This document shows, piece by piece, positions 8,899 to 16,375 of a stretch of DNA of 64,000 bases. The notes beneath the pieces are model-generated. The model had not been told where the DNA came from. It did no database searches and worked only from the letters and a program-made list of their open reading frames with translations. Made by a program: the position numbers and the translations under genes. The stretch is from Actinoplanes derwentensis (lineage in GTDB: Bacteria; Actinomycetota; Actinomycetes; Mycobacteriales; Micromonosporaceae), in contig NZ_LT629758.1 of assembly GCF_900104725.1 (NCBI RefSeq), positions 682,001 to 746,000 of the forward strand, in the 5' to 3' direction. Positions within the stretch are counted from its first letter, which is position 1; each line of letters begins with the position of its first letter.

Positions 8899-9459
8899 GT
8901 GCGTACGATAATCGCCCTCGCCCTGACGGCGCTCCTGCTCGCCGGCTGTTCCGGCCCACCCGCGGAGACCGCCGCCCCGGACGTCGCGTCGCTGCAGAAT
9001 CCCAGCAGCGCGCCCGCCGGAACCGGGACCACCTCAGCACCGGTCATCCGGCCCGACTCCACATCGGCGGACGTGCAGCGGATGCAACAGCCGTGGATGC
9101 GGTGCCTGAAGGGGAACGGCATCCCGATGCGGACCACCGAGGACGGCCTGCTCGACATCGACGCCACCGGCAACAGCAAGGGCACCAACGGCCGGATCAT
9201 GGCGGCCGAACCGGCGATCGAGAAGGCTTGCGGGAAGCTGCGGCCGGTACTGGCCCCGGAGCTGGACGAGGACCGGAACCCGTACTGGGCCGACGACGAC
9301 GAGAACTACCACAAGTGCCTGGTCGAAGCCGGCTACGACTACATCGAGAAGGACGGCGAGTGGGTTCCCGGCCCGAGCTGGTACACCAGCGACAAACCGC
9401 CGAACGAGGCGGTCGAACTGGGCTGCCAGGCGAAGGCCTTCGACGGCCGGAAAGGCTGA
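8899..9459 (+). CDS. Small secreted lipoprotein of the efflux operon
   Basis: A 186-residue lipoprotein with lipobox LLLAGC (about residues 13-18), then a Ser/Pro/Thr-rich spacer and a conserved-looking domain with paired cysteines (MRCLKGNG, EKACGKL, HKCLVEAGYDY, ELGCQA). The four cysteines and the alternation of aromatic and acidic residues suggest a small disulphide-stabilised fold. GTG 8899 is preceded by AAAGGA. It lies 12 bp after the permease and is almost certainly the last gene of the operon, so it may help the pump bind its ligand. I do not recognise a named family. Confidence 0.75.
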   Translation: MRTIIALALTALLLAGCSGPPAETAAPDVASLQNPSSAPAGTGTTSAPVIRPDSTSADVQRMQQPWMRCLKGNGIPMRTTEDGLLDIDATGNSKGTNGRIMAAEPAIEKACGKLRPVLAPELDEDRNPYWADDDENYHKCLVEAGYDYIEKDGEWVPGPSWYTSDKPPNEAVELGCQAKAFDGRKG

Positions 9460-9566
9460 CCCGTCCTTGTCCGTCGGCGTGGCCTCCCGGCGGTCCGGGC
9501 GCCGTCCGGGGAAGTGACCACATGTGACGGATTTCGCTATCACTGCATGTGGGTGATCCGGCTGGG

Positions 9567-9572
9567 TACCTT
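9567..9572 (+). promoter_or_regulatory. -10 box TACCTT for a leaderless PBP mRNA
   Basis: TACCTT lies 7 nt before GTG 9580 without a ribosome site. Bases 9460-9566 hold no recognised gene. Confidence 0.5.
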
Positions 9573-9579
9573 GGCTTGA

Positions 9580-11709
9580 GTGACTGTCGGCCAGCCCCCC
9601 GAAAAATCTGAATCCCGTCCCCTGCGCAGCGTCTCGGTGCTGCTCATGTGCGGGTTGTTCGCCGCCCTGACGGTCGCGGCCGCCGCCTTCCCGGCGGTCG
9701 CGATAGCGGGCCTGGCCGCCAAGGCGGGCGCCGAGGAGCTCGGTGAGATGCCGTCCGAGCTGGTCGTGCAGACGTCGCCACAGGTCTCGCGGATCTACGC
9801 GTCCAACGGCAAGACCCAGATCGCGATCATGTACGACGAGTTCCGTAGCGACGTGCCGCTCACCAAGATCTCGCAGAACATGCAGGACGCCATCATCGCC
9901 GCCGAGGACCACAAGTTCTACGAGCACAACGGTGTCGACCTCAAGGGGGTGGCCCGGGCGTTCGTCAGCAACAACCAGGGCGGCAGCAAACAGGGCGCCT
10001 CCACCCTGACGATGCAGTACGTGCGGATGGCCATCGCCTACTCCGCCACCAACCCGCAGGAGGTGGTGGACGCGACGAAGGACACCGCCTCGCGCAAGGT
10101 CAGCGAGATGAAGTACGCGCTGCAGGTCGAGAAGGAACTGACCAAGCAGGAGATCCTGGTCCGCTACCTGAACATGGCGCCGTTCGGCAACGGCGCCTAC
10201 GGGATCAACGCGGCCAGCCAGGTCTACTTCGGTAAGAAACCGGCGGACCTGACGGTGGCCGAGGCGGCGCTGCTGGCCGGCATGGTGAAGGCGCCCAGCG
10301 CGTTCGACCCGACGACCGAGACCGGTTACCCACAGGCCCTGGACCGGCGTGACTACATCATCACCAACATGCTGGACCTGAAGATGATCACCGCGGCCGA
10401 GGCTACCGCCGCCGCCAAGGTCAAGCTGAAGAAGACCACCCAGCGCCCGACCAGCGGTTGTGTGTCGGTGGCGAAGAACCACTGGGGCTTCTTCTGCGAC
10501 TACTTCTACCGGTGGTGGCTGAGCCAGGACGCCTTCGGCGCGACGTCGTACGACCGGGAGCGTCTCCTCAAGGAGGGCGGCTACCGCATCGTCACCACGC
10601 TCGACATCGAGGCGCAGTCCGACGCCCGCAAGGAGATCACCAGCCGGCAGAGCGACAGCAACCCGAACGCGCTGATGCTGGCCGCCGTCGAACCGGGCAC
10701 CGGGGCGGTGCGGGCCCTCGCCGCCAACCGCAAATTCAAGATCGATAACGCCGACGACCCGCAGAACAAGCTGTCGTCGAACCCGAAGCAGGCCGCCGAG
10801 GGCATCCGCGGTACCTTCCCGAACACCACGAACCCGATCATCACCGGCAGCGCCGACGTCCCCGGTTACCAGGCCGGTTCGGTGTTCAAGGTGTTCACCA
10901 TGATCGCCGCTCTGGAAGCCGGGATGGGCCTGGACACCACGATCAACTCGCCGGCCAAGTACAAGTCGCAGTACCCGGACTCGTCCTCGTCCGGCTGCGG
11001 CGGCTACTACTGCCCGAGCAACGCCGGCGCCAGCGAAGCCGGCAACTTCAACATGTGGACCGGGTTCGGCAAGTCGGTGAACACCTACTTCATCCCGCTG
11101 CAGGAGCGGGTCGGCGCCGACAAGGTGGTCGACGCGGCCGAGCGGTTCGGCATCCAGTTCCGCTCGTCCGACGACGCCAAGAGGGCCGCCAAGGAGGTCG
11201 CCAACGAGTGGGGCGCCTTCAGCCTCGGCGTCTCGGCGTCCACCCCACTGGACATCGCCAACGCGTACGCCACGCTGGCCGCCGACGGCAAATACTGCGC
11301 ACCCACCCCGATCCAGCAGATCACCACCGCCGACGGCACCGCCATCGACACCGGGAAATCCGTCTGTGTCCGGGCCACCAGCAAGGACGTGGCGCGTAAG
11401 GCCCTCGACGCGGCCCGCTGCCCGGTCGGCGACCGGGCCCAGCTCGGCAGCTGCGCCGGAGCGACGGCGCCGCAGGTGCGCGGCATCGTCGGGCACCCGG
11501 TCTTCGGCAAGACCGGCACCACCGACAACGACAAGACCGCCGCACTGGTGGTCGGTACCCGGTCGCTGGTCGTCGCCGGCTACCTGGCGAACCCGGACTG
11601 GGCCGGCCACACCGACCGGATGTCGCACAGCATCGTCAACCCGGCGGTCTACGAAACACTTGCCGACTACATGGACGACAAGAAGGTCCAGGAGTTCCCG
11701 ACCCCCTGA
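9580..11709 (+). CDS. Bifunctional class A penicillin-binding protein (GT51 + transpeptidase)
   Basis: A 709-residue peptidoglycan synthase. A single N-terminal TM helix (about 17-46) anchors it. The GT51 glycosyltransferase domain (about 70-260) has the catalytic Glu109 in AAEDHKFYEH and the motif QGASTLTMQYVR. The transpeptidase domain carries SVFK (nucleophile Ser434, Lys437), SVN (499-501) and KTGTT (Lys644). It polymerises and cross-links glycan strands on the outer face of the membrane. The C terminus ends soon after the transpeptidase domain without the long Pro-rich tail or PASTA repeats of some actinobacterial PBPs. A cysteine-containing loop (SGCGGYYCPS, about 471-480) precedes SVN. 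GTG start 7 nt after a -10 box. Confidence 0.95.
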   Translation: MTVGQPPEKSESRPLRSVSVLLMCGLFAALTVAAAAFPAVAIAGLAAKAGAEELGEMPSELVVQTSPQVSRIYASNGKTQIAIMYDEFRSDVPLTKISQNMQDAIIAAEDHKFYEHNGVDLKGVARAFVSNNQGGSKQGASTLTMQYVRMAIAYSATNPQEVVDATKDTASRKVSEMKYALQVEKELTKQEILVRYLNMAPFGNGAYGINAASQVYFGKKPADLTVAEAALLAGMVKAPSAFDPTTETGYPQALDRRDYIITNMLDLKMITAAEATAAAKVKLKKTTQRPTSGCVSVAKNHWGFFCDYFYRWWLSQDAFGATSYDRERLLKEGGYRIVTTLDIEAQSDARKEITSRQSDSNPNALMLAAVEPGTGAVRALAANRKFKIDNADDPQNKLSSNPKQAAEGIRGTFPNTTNPIITGSADVPGYQAGSVFKVFTMIAALEAGMGLDTTINSPAKYKSQYPDSSSSGCGGYYCPSNAGASEAGNFNMWTGFGKSVNTYFIPLQERVGADKVVDAAERFGIQFRSSDDAKRAAKEVANEWGAFSLGVSASTPLDIANAYATLAADGKYCAPTPIQQITTADGTAIDTGKSVCVRATSKDVARKALDAARCPVGDRAQLGSCAGATAPQVRGIVGHPVFGKTGTTDNDKTAALVVGTRSLVVAGYLANPDWAGHTDRMSHSIVNPAVYETLADYMDDKKVQEFPTP

Positions 11710-11712
11710 CCG

Positions 11713-13092
11713 TCAGACCGAGGCCTTCTCGGGGGCGGTGGGCTGCCGCAGTACCACGGCCCCCACCAGGAAGGCGGCGGTCAACAGGGCCGCTGAGGCG
11801 GCGAAGGCCAGCCGGTAACCGCCGGTCAGCGCCGCCGCCTCGGCCGCACCTGTCGCGAGCAGGTGCTCGGTGCGGGAGGCCGCCAGGGTGGCCAGCACCG
11901 CCACCCCGATCGCCATGCCGACCTGCTGGGTGGTGTTGAACAGCCCGGACGCCAGGCCCGCGTCGCTCTCCTCAGCGCCGGACATGCCCAGGTTCGCCAG
12001 TGACGGCAGCACCAGGCCGCCACCGGAGATCAGCAGCATCACCGGCAACAGGTCGGGCACATACGAGGCCTGCACCGGGATCCGGGCCAGCCAGCCCATC
12101 GCGGCGATCAGCATGACGAGCCCGGCCAACAGGGTGGCCCGGGGCCCGAACCGCTCACTGAGACGCGCCGACACGAACAACGAGACGACGCCGATGCCGA
12201 CGGCAGCCGGGAGCATCGCGAGGCCGGTGTCCAGCGCGCCGTAGCCGAGGACCTGCTGCGTGTAGAGCGCCACCAGCACCTGGAAGGCGAACATCCCGGC
12301 GAGGGCCAGCATCTGCGCCAGGTTGGCGCCGGAGACGTTGCGGGAGCGCAGGATCCGCAGCGGCATCAGCGGTGTGCCGGCGGTGGCCTGCCGCACGAAG
12401 AAGAGCACCAGCAGGACCACCGACACACTGCCGAGCAGCAGGGTGTGCTGATCGGTGACGATCGTGTAGATGCCCAGCATCAGGCCGGAGGTGACCAGCA
12501 GCGCGCCGAGCACGTCGGCGCCCGCGGCGAGCCCGGCACCCCGATCGCGGGGGAGTGCGACGAGGGCGAGCGCGACGGTGGCCACGCCGATCGGCACGTT
12601 GATGAAGAAGATCCACGGCCAGCTCAGCGTGTCGGTGAGCACGCCACCGAGGACCTGGCCGATGGAGGCTCCGGCGGCTCCGGTGAAGCTGAACACCGCG
12701 ATGGCCCGGGCACGTTCGCCCGGCTCGGTGAAGATCGTGACGAGGATGCCGAGGACCACGGCCGCGGCGAGCGCGCTGCCGACACCCTGCAGGAACCGGG
12801 CCGCGATCAGGGTGGCCGGGTTGCCGGCGAGGCCCGCCAGCAGCGAGGCGGCGGTGAAGACGACGGTGCCGGCGAGGAACATGGTGCGGCGGCCGATCAG
12901 ATCACCGAGCCGCCCGGCGAGCAGCAGCAGGCCGCCGAACGGGATCAGGTAGGCGTTCACCATCCAGCTCAGTTCGGCCGGGGCGAAGCCCACGTCCTGT
13001 TGGATGGCCGGCATCGCCACGGTGACGATGCTGCCGTCGAGGACGGTCATCAGCCCGGTGGCGGAGAGCACGGCGAGAGCGAGTAGGCGCAT
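11713..13092 (-). CDS. MFS multidrug exporter (DHA2 / EmrB-QacA type)
   Basis: A 459-residue transporter from ATG 13092 with about 12-14 TM helices. Motif A is GRLGDLIGRRTMFLAGT, motif C-like GASIGQVLGGVLTD is in TM5, and the DHA2-type WPWIFFINVPIG is present. I choose ATG 13092 because GGGAGGAA precedes it; an in-frame GTG at 13111 lies upstream of that site. The gene follows a MarR regulator on the same strand after 69 bp, and an inverted repeat in that gap (13131-13150) matches one in front of the MarR gene. It probably exports a toxic compound under MarR control. Confidence 0.92.
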   Translation of the reverse strand: MRLLALAVLSATGLMTVLDGSIVTVAMPAIQQDVGFAPAELSWMVNAYLIPFGGLLLLAGRLGDLIGRRTMFLAGTVVFTAASLLAGLAGNPATLIAARFLQGVGSALAAAVVLGILVTIFTEPGERARAIAVFSFTGAAGASIGQVLGGVLTDTLSWPWIFFINVPIGVATVALALVALPRDRGAGLAAGADVLGALLVTSGLMLGIYTIVTDQHTLLLGSVSVVLLVLFFVRQATAGTPLMPLRILRSRNVSGANLAQMLALAGMFAFQVLVALYTQQVLGYGALDTGLAMLPAAVGIGVVSLFVSARLSERFGPRATLLAGLVMLIAAMGWLARIPVQASYVPDLLPVMLLISGGGLVLPSLANLGMSGAEESDAGLASGLFNTTQQVGMAIGVAVLATLAASRTEHLLATGAAEAAALTGGYRLAFAASAALLTAAFLVGAVVLRQPTAPEKASV

Positions 13093-13130
13093 GGAGGTTC
13101 CTCCCTGGGTCACAGGAAGGAACGTAACAG

Positions 13131-13150
13131 ATAGTCTCGTTGTAGACGAT
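13131..13150. promoter_or_regulatory. Putative MarR operator upstream of the MFS gene
   Basis: ATAGTCT-CGTTGT-AGACGAT: a 7+6+7 inverted repeat (arms match at 6 of 7 positions). The same layout, with an identical right arm, recurs at 13660-13679 before the MarR gene. Confidence 0.7.
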
Positions 13151-13161
13151 CCTTGTCGGAT

Positions 13162-13650
13162 CTAGTTGGCACGCTCTCGCGCCCGGCGAGCCGGCCGGTC
13201 ACCCTCCGCGGGCGCCGCCAGATGGCCGGTGGCCAGGAGATTCAGCGCTCGTACGAGTACCTCGCGCTCGTTCGTCGGCAGCGACCCCAGCGCCTCCCGA
13301 TGCACCCCGTCCACGATCTGCTGACTGCGGCCCGCGGCCTCAGCCCCCTCGGCGGTCACCGAGATGATCCGTGCCCGCCGGTCGGTGCTGGACGGCCGGC
13401 GAACCGCGAGACCCGCCTTCTCCAGGGCGTCCACGGTCACCACCATCGTCGTCTTGTCCATGTCCCCGAGCTCGGCGAGCTGAATCTGAGTCCGCTCCTC
13501 CTCCAGCGCGTGCACCAGCACACAGTGCATCCGCGCGGTCAGCCCGATCTCCCCCAGCGCCGCCGCGATCCGGGTCCGCAGCACATGGCTGGTGTGGTCC
13601 AGCAGAAACGACAGGTCGGTCTCGTTGCGGGTGGGCGCCATCGCGGTCAT
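13162..13650 (-). CDS. MarR family regulator
   Basis: A 162-residue winged-helix protein. The MarR core contains QLAELGDMDKTTMVVTVDAL (recognition helix region) and the wing STDRRARIISVT, where the DRR-R motif is the family signature. N- and C-terminal helices form the dimer interface. It lies directly upstream of the MFS exporter on the same strand and is expected to repress both itself and the exporter until a phenolic or drug ligand binds. The ATG at 13650 lies 6 nt after a TATCCT -10 box, so the transcript may be leaderless. Confidence 0.92.
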   Translation of the reverse strand: MTAMAPTRNETDLSFLLDHTSHVLRTRIAAALGEIGLTARMHCVLVHALEEERTQIQLAELGDMDKTTMVVTVDALEKAGLAVRRPSSTDRRARIISVTAEGAEAAGRSQQIVDGVHREALGSLPTNEREVLVRALNLLATGHLAAPAEGDRPARRARERAN

Positions 13651-13656
13651 GCCCCC

Positions 13657-13679
13657 AGGATAATTTCCACACAGACGAT
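13657..13679 (-). promoter_or_regulatory. MarR promoter with overlapping operator
   Basis: On the plus strand ATAATTT-CCACAC-AGACGAT (13660-13679) repeats the spacing and right arm of the 13131 site. The minus-strand -10 box TATCCT (13657-13662) overlaps its left arm. Binding here would block MarR's own transcription, i.e. autoregulation. Confidence 0.65.
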
Positions 13680-13745
13680 CCGCGAAGGACCGGCCGGGTC
13701 CGCGACGCCACTGCCGCCGCTCACTTGACGCTCCGTAGTGCGGTG

Positions 13746-14228
13746 TTACGACGTGCCGCGCACCGAGAAAGACTGAGGCCCAGCCGAACCGGCGCGCATG
13801 AGACCCAGCGTGACAGGCGGAAGTCCCAGCCGGACCGTCAATGTCTGAACGGCTTCTCGGACGAAGGGGATGATCGAGATGATCGCCGTCTTCTTCGCGA
13901 ACTCGTGTATCAGTTCGGGGCTGATACTGATGCCGGTCTCTGGATCGGTGAAAGTGAATTCCTGAATGAGCGTCAAGCCCAGATCGGCGACCGGCTTGCT
14001 GGTGGGTGACCGCAGTGTCGTGTCGAAATCCCAGCGCAATTGCAGAGTCTCCGAATCATTGCGAAATTCCACGCTGAAATCCGGATAAAGGTCGCCGACC
14101 GCATTGGCTTGATAGTCATGGAGTTCGCCATGCCATCGGATGACACGGATGTCCAGTAATTCGATACCGCGAATGACGTCCCAGAGTGCGTCATCGGTAT
14201 CCAGCGGCGGATTTGTTATATCGGTCAT
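13746..14228 (-). CDS. SecB-like chaperone, third gene of a TAC-like module
   Basis: A 160-residue protein resembling the SecB fold. Its C-terminal helix segment PFVREAVQTLTVRLGLPP (121-138), followed by VTL, aligns with the SecB motif (YPYIRE...LT.RLALPPLTL in the M. tuberculosis TAC chaperone Rv1957, from memory). The N-terminal beta-rich part (IRGIELLDIRVIRWHGEL; SVEFRNDSETLQLRWDFD) fits SecB strands. Canonical SecB holds exported proteins unfolded. Gram-positive SecB-like proteins are usually TAC chaperones that protect an antitoxin. The gene overlaps the upstream HTH gene by 4 bp (ATGA), as expected for a coupled antitoxin-chaperone pair. The family call is fairly sure; the TAC role is inferred. 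Confidence 0.8.
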   Translation of the reverse strand: MTDITNPPLDTDDALWDVIRGIELLDIRVIRWHGELHDYQANAVGDLYPDFSVEFRNDSETLQLRWDFDTTLRSPTSKPVADLGLTLIQEFTFTDPETGISISPELIHEFAKKTAIISIIPFVREAVQTLTVRLGLPPVTLGLMRAGSAGPQSFSVRGTS

Positions 14229-14884
14229 TCGATGCCGCCGCTCAGCGAACGGCGTTCATGCCAGCCCATCGCGGTTCCGTAATCGACCTTGACGGGAATA
14301 CGGCCTGATCTTGTGCCGGTCGCGCTGGTCTGGCCGGCGTGATTCAAGCGCGGAACCCGAAGCTTTCCCTTGCTGGTGTGCTGCCATTCCCGGTCGGCCG
14401 GGCCGAGGACCCGATGCAACGCGGCATTGATCTCCGCCACCTGCGTGGCGGATGGGGTCTCCTCGTCGTCGTGCAAGCCGAAATGACGCAGCCAGTCACT
14501 GACGGTTGCCCACTGCCACAACCGCATGGAACCACGCTCGCCACCACCGGCCGAGCCGACCGGGGCGGGGAAACCGCCGGGTCCGCGCTTACCGTCGACC
14601 CACAGCCGGACGGCCTCCCGGGTCACCCCGACCCGTTTGGCGATGTCGGAGACGCCGACCAGGTCCTGGTCGACATCGAGGACCCGGGCACCGGTCAGAT
14701 GCGCGAAGATCTGCCGAGCGGCCTGCACGGCCTCGCCGACCGGGCACGCGGAGGTGTGCAGCACTGCCAGAGTCCGGCCGTCGACCTCGAGCCAGGTGAG
14801 GTGCCCCAGGCGTTCGGTGGTCACGTCGCAGGTGATGTCGTCGTCGAGATCCACGCCTGTGACACGCAGGGCAATCCGGTACAC
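14225..14884 (-). CDS. HTH DNA-binding protein, antitoxin-like, coupled to SecB-like gene
   Basis: A 219-residue protein. Residues 1-70 form a small alpha/beta domain. Residues about 74-98 are a helix-turn-helix (DLVGVSDIAKRVGVTREAVR) followed by a wing-like FPAPVG segment and RLWQWATVSDWL, a layout seen in MerR/AlpA-like actinobacterial regulators. A basic C-terminal extension of about 80 residues ends YGTAMGWHERRSL. In TAC antitoxins a C-terminal chaperone-addiction segment binds SecB, and this tail is a candidate. GTG 14884 has GGGAGG at good spacing, and a perfect dyad (14929-14944) lies upstream as a possible autoregulatory operator. Identification as an antitoxin is inference from order and overlap. 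Confidence 0.7.
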   Translation of the reverse strand: MYRIALRVTGVDLDDDITCDVTTERLGHLTWLEVDGRTLAVLHTSACPVGEAVQAARQIFAHLTGARVLDVDQDLVGVSDIAKRVGVTREAVRLWVDGKRGPGGFPAPVGSAGGGERGSMRLWQWATVSDWLRHFGLHDDEETPSATQVAEINAALHRVLGPADREWQHTSKGKLRVPRLNHAGQTSATGTRSGRIPVKVDYGTAMGWHERRSLSGGIE

Positions 14885-14928
14885 GATGACCTCCCGGTGC
14901 GCAGCTGTCTCCGAATGCTATAGCCATC

Positions 14929-14944
14929 GTTGGCAAGCGCCAAC
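14929..14944. promoter_or_regulatory. Perfect dyad in front of the HTH/SecB-like genes
   Basis: GTTGGC-AAGC-GCCAAC, a 6-bp perfect inverted repeat. On the minus strand it is followed by a TATAGC -10-like box, and the HTH gene starts 44 bp away. It probably binds the HTH protein encoded next. Confidence 0.6.
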
Positions 14945-14953
14945 ACCGTACGC

Positions 14954-15667
14954 CTATGTTTGACTTAGGTGCAGCTTAACTTGGGTGATCCGACCCTTCA
15001 CGGTGACAACTCGGCCCTTTAGGGCGACCAGTTTCGGATCTTCCTGGTTCGGGATCCGGGCGGCGACCCCGCTCGCTTCGGTGACGCGTTCCTCAGCGCC
15101 CGCGGTATAGGTGGTCGCTGTTCCGTCGGCACCGGAAACCTCCATCCCGGCAATCCAGCTACCGTGCGTCAACCTTCGTGCTTCCTCATCGAACTGCTGT
15201 GCTAGATCCATTACGCGTTCGACCTCGGCCGCGTTCACCTCGGCTTCGGTGAGGAGTTCCTGTGCCCGCAGCCATGCTTTCTGCGAGTCGTGCCGACGGG
15301 CCTCGCCTTCGATCAGGCCCTCGGCCGCATTCAGCAGTTTGTCGGCGCCGTCCAGTAGCCGGTGTGCGTGATTGAGGTCGGAAGACTGGTCGGCGAAATG
15401 GTGCGGGCAATCCCGGACCGCTCGCCGGAAATCCTTACCGTGATTCTCCGGGCGCTCCGGTGTGGTGTTGATGATGACTTTGCAGACGGCGCTGCCGCGG
15501 TCCGCGCGTCTGCAGAATGCCCGCCCATAGCCGTGACCGCGAGTCTGGCGCAAGTGCCAGCCGGCCGAACGGGCGACCTCGACGGCATCCCGCACGGGCT
15601 GATACTGATGCCTCGGCCACTGAACCTCCGGTCCGTACCAGAGGTCATCCCCACTGGGTGGCGCCAC
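14954..15667 (-). CDS. HicA-like N-terminal domain plus coiled-coil protein (toxin candidate)
   Basis: A 237-residue protein of no named family that I can be sure of. The first 90 residues alternate as helix (VRDAVEVARSAGWHLRQT), a Gly-His-Gly turn (44-46), strand (CKVIINTTPE) and helix (HGKDFRRAVRDCPHH). This order recalls the dsRNA-binding HicA toxin fold, where a His in the turn is catalytic. Residues about 95-170 are charged, alanine-rich helix, probably coiled coil, and the rest is beta-rich. It starts at GTG 15667 with GAGG upstream and lies 69 bp before the HTH gene on the same strand. Position first in the order X-HTH-SecB matches toxins of known TAC loci. The toxin role is unproven. 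Confidence 0.6.
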   Translation of the reverse strand: MAPPSGDDLWYGPEVQWPRHQYQPVRDAVEVARSAGWHLRQTRGHGYGRAFCRRADRGSAVCKVIINTTPERPENHGKDFRRAVRDCPHHFADQSSDLNHAHRLLDGADKLLNAAEGLIEGEARRHDSQKAWLRAQELLTEAEVNAAEVERVMDLAQQFDEEARRLTHGSWIAGMEVSGADGTATTYTAGAEERVTEASGVAARIPNQEDPKLVALKGRVVTVKGRITQVKLHLSQT

Positions 15668-15966
15668 GCGTCCGACCTCGTCTCGGAAATGAAAGCGGAT
15701 CCGTCGTAAGCCGAGGGCTCATGGTCGTCCAGTCTAGACCCGTGGTTCGCTGCGATGCATGTTGCGCATCGAAAGACCGGGTGATGGAAACGACACCCAG
15801 TTGGCCGGACTCACCATTGGTGATCATGATCGGTCAGCCTGGTTGGTGATCACTGGAAACTATTAATTTTACTGGTGGTACGTCGGGTCGCCGGCTTCCC
15901 GGCCATCTCCGGAATTGCGGCAATGGAGTGGCTTGCAGATTACCTAGAGTGAGGAGGGCTTCGGGG
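15668..15966. other. Gene-free spacer
   Basis: About 300 bp with no convincing gene. It contains repeated TGGTGATCA-type words (about 15819-15851) and an A/T-rich patch (CTATTAATTTTACTGG near 15862-15876), unusual for this chromosome and a possible promoter or foreign DNA. Confidence 0.4.
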
Positions 15967-16370
15967 TTGACACCGACGCTGCGTCAGGGCTCGATGATGG
16001 CCGGCATGAGCACTTCAACCCCGGCTGTGATCCGGGTTCGCGGCGTACGGAAAGCGTTCGATGAAGTGCAGGTCCTGCGTGGTGTGGACCTCGACGTCGC
16101 GGGTGGCAGCATCTTCGCTCTGCTCGGGTCGAACGGGGCGGGTAAGACCACCCTCGTCCGGATCCTGTCCACCCTGCTGCGGGCGGATGCCGGGACCGCT
16201 GTGGTCAACGGTTTCGACGTGGCCGGGCAGGCCGCCGACGTCCGGGCGTCGATCAGCCTGACCGGGCAGTTCGCGGCGGTCGACGAGATCCTCACCGGGC
16301 GGGAGAACCTCGTGCTGGTCGCCCGGCTGCGGCACCTGACGGGTTCCGGCCCGATCGCGGACGATCACCG
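15967..16370 (+). pseudogene. Truncated ABC transporter ATPase (daunorubicin-resistance type)
   Basis: The frame encodes the first third of a DrrA-like ATPase: IRVRGVRKAFDEVQVLRGVD, Walker A GSNGAGKTT, then ISLTGQFAAVDEILTGRENL (Q-loop region) and LVARLRHL. After about base 16340 the similarity ends: there is no signature motif, Walker B or switch His, although the frame stays open to 17028. From there on the DNA codes a different protein in another frame. GAGGAGGG at 15951 would serve TTG 15967; ATGs at 15994 and 16006 are alternatives. The product could bind ATP but not work as a transporter ATPase. A deletion has joined it to the following gene. Confidence 0.75.
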
Positions 16371-16375
16371 GTGCG

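Noticed and set aside
9034..11628. Long open frame of 864 codons on the minus strand
   Set aside because: It is antisense to the penicillin-binding protein, whose catalytic motifs are all present. The minus frame has no protein-family features and its composition (Gly/Arg/Val/His) is that of a high-GC shadow.
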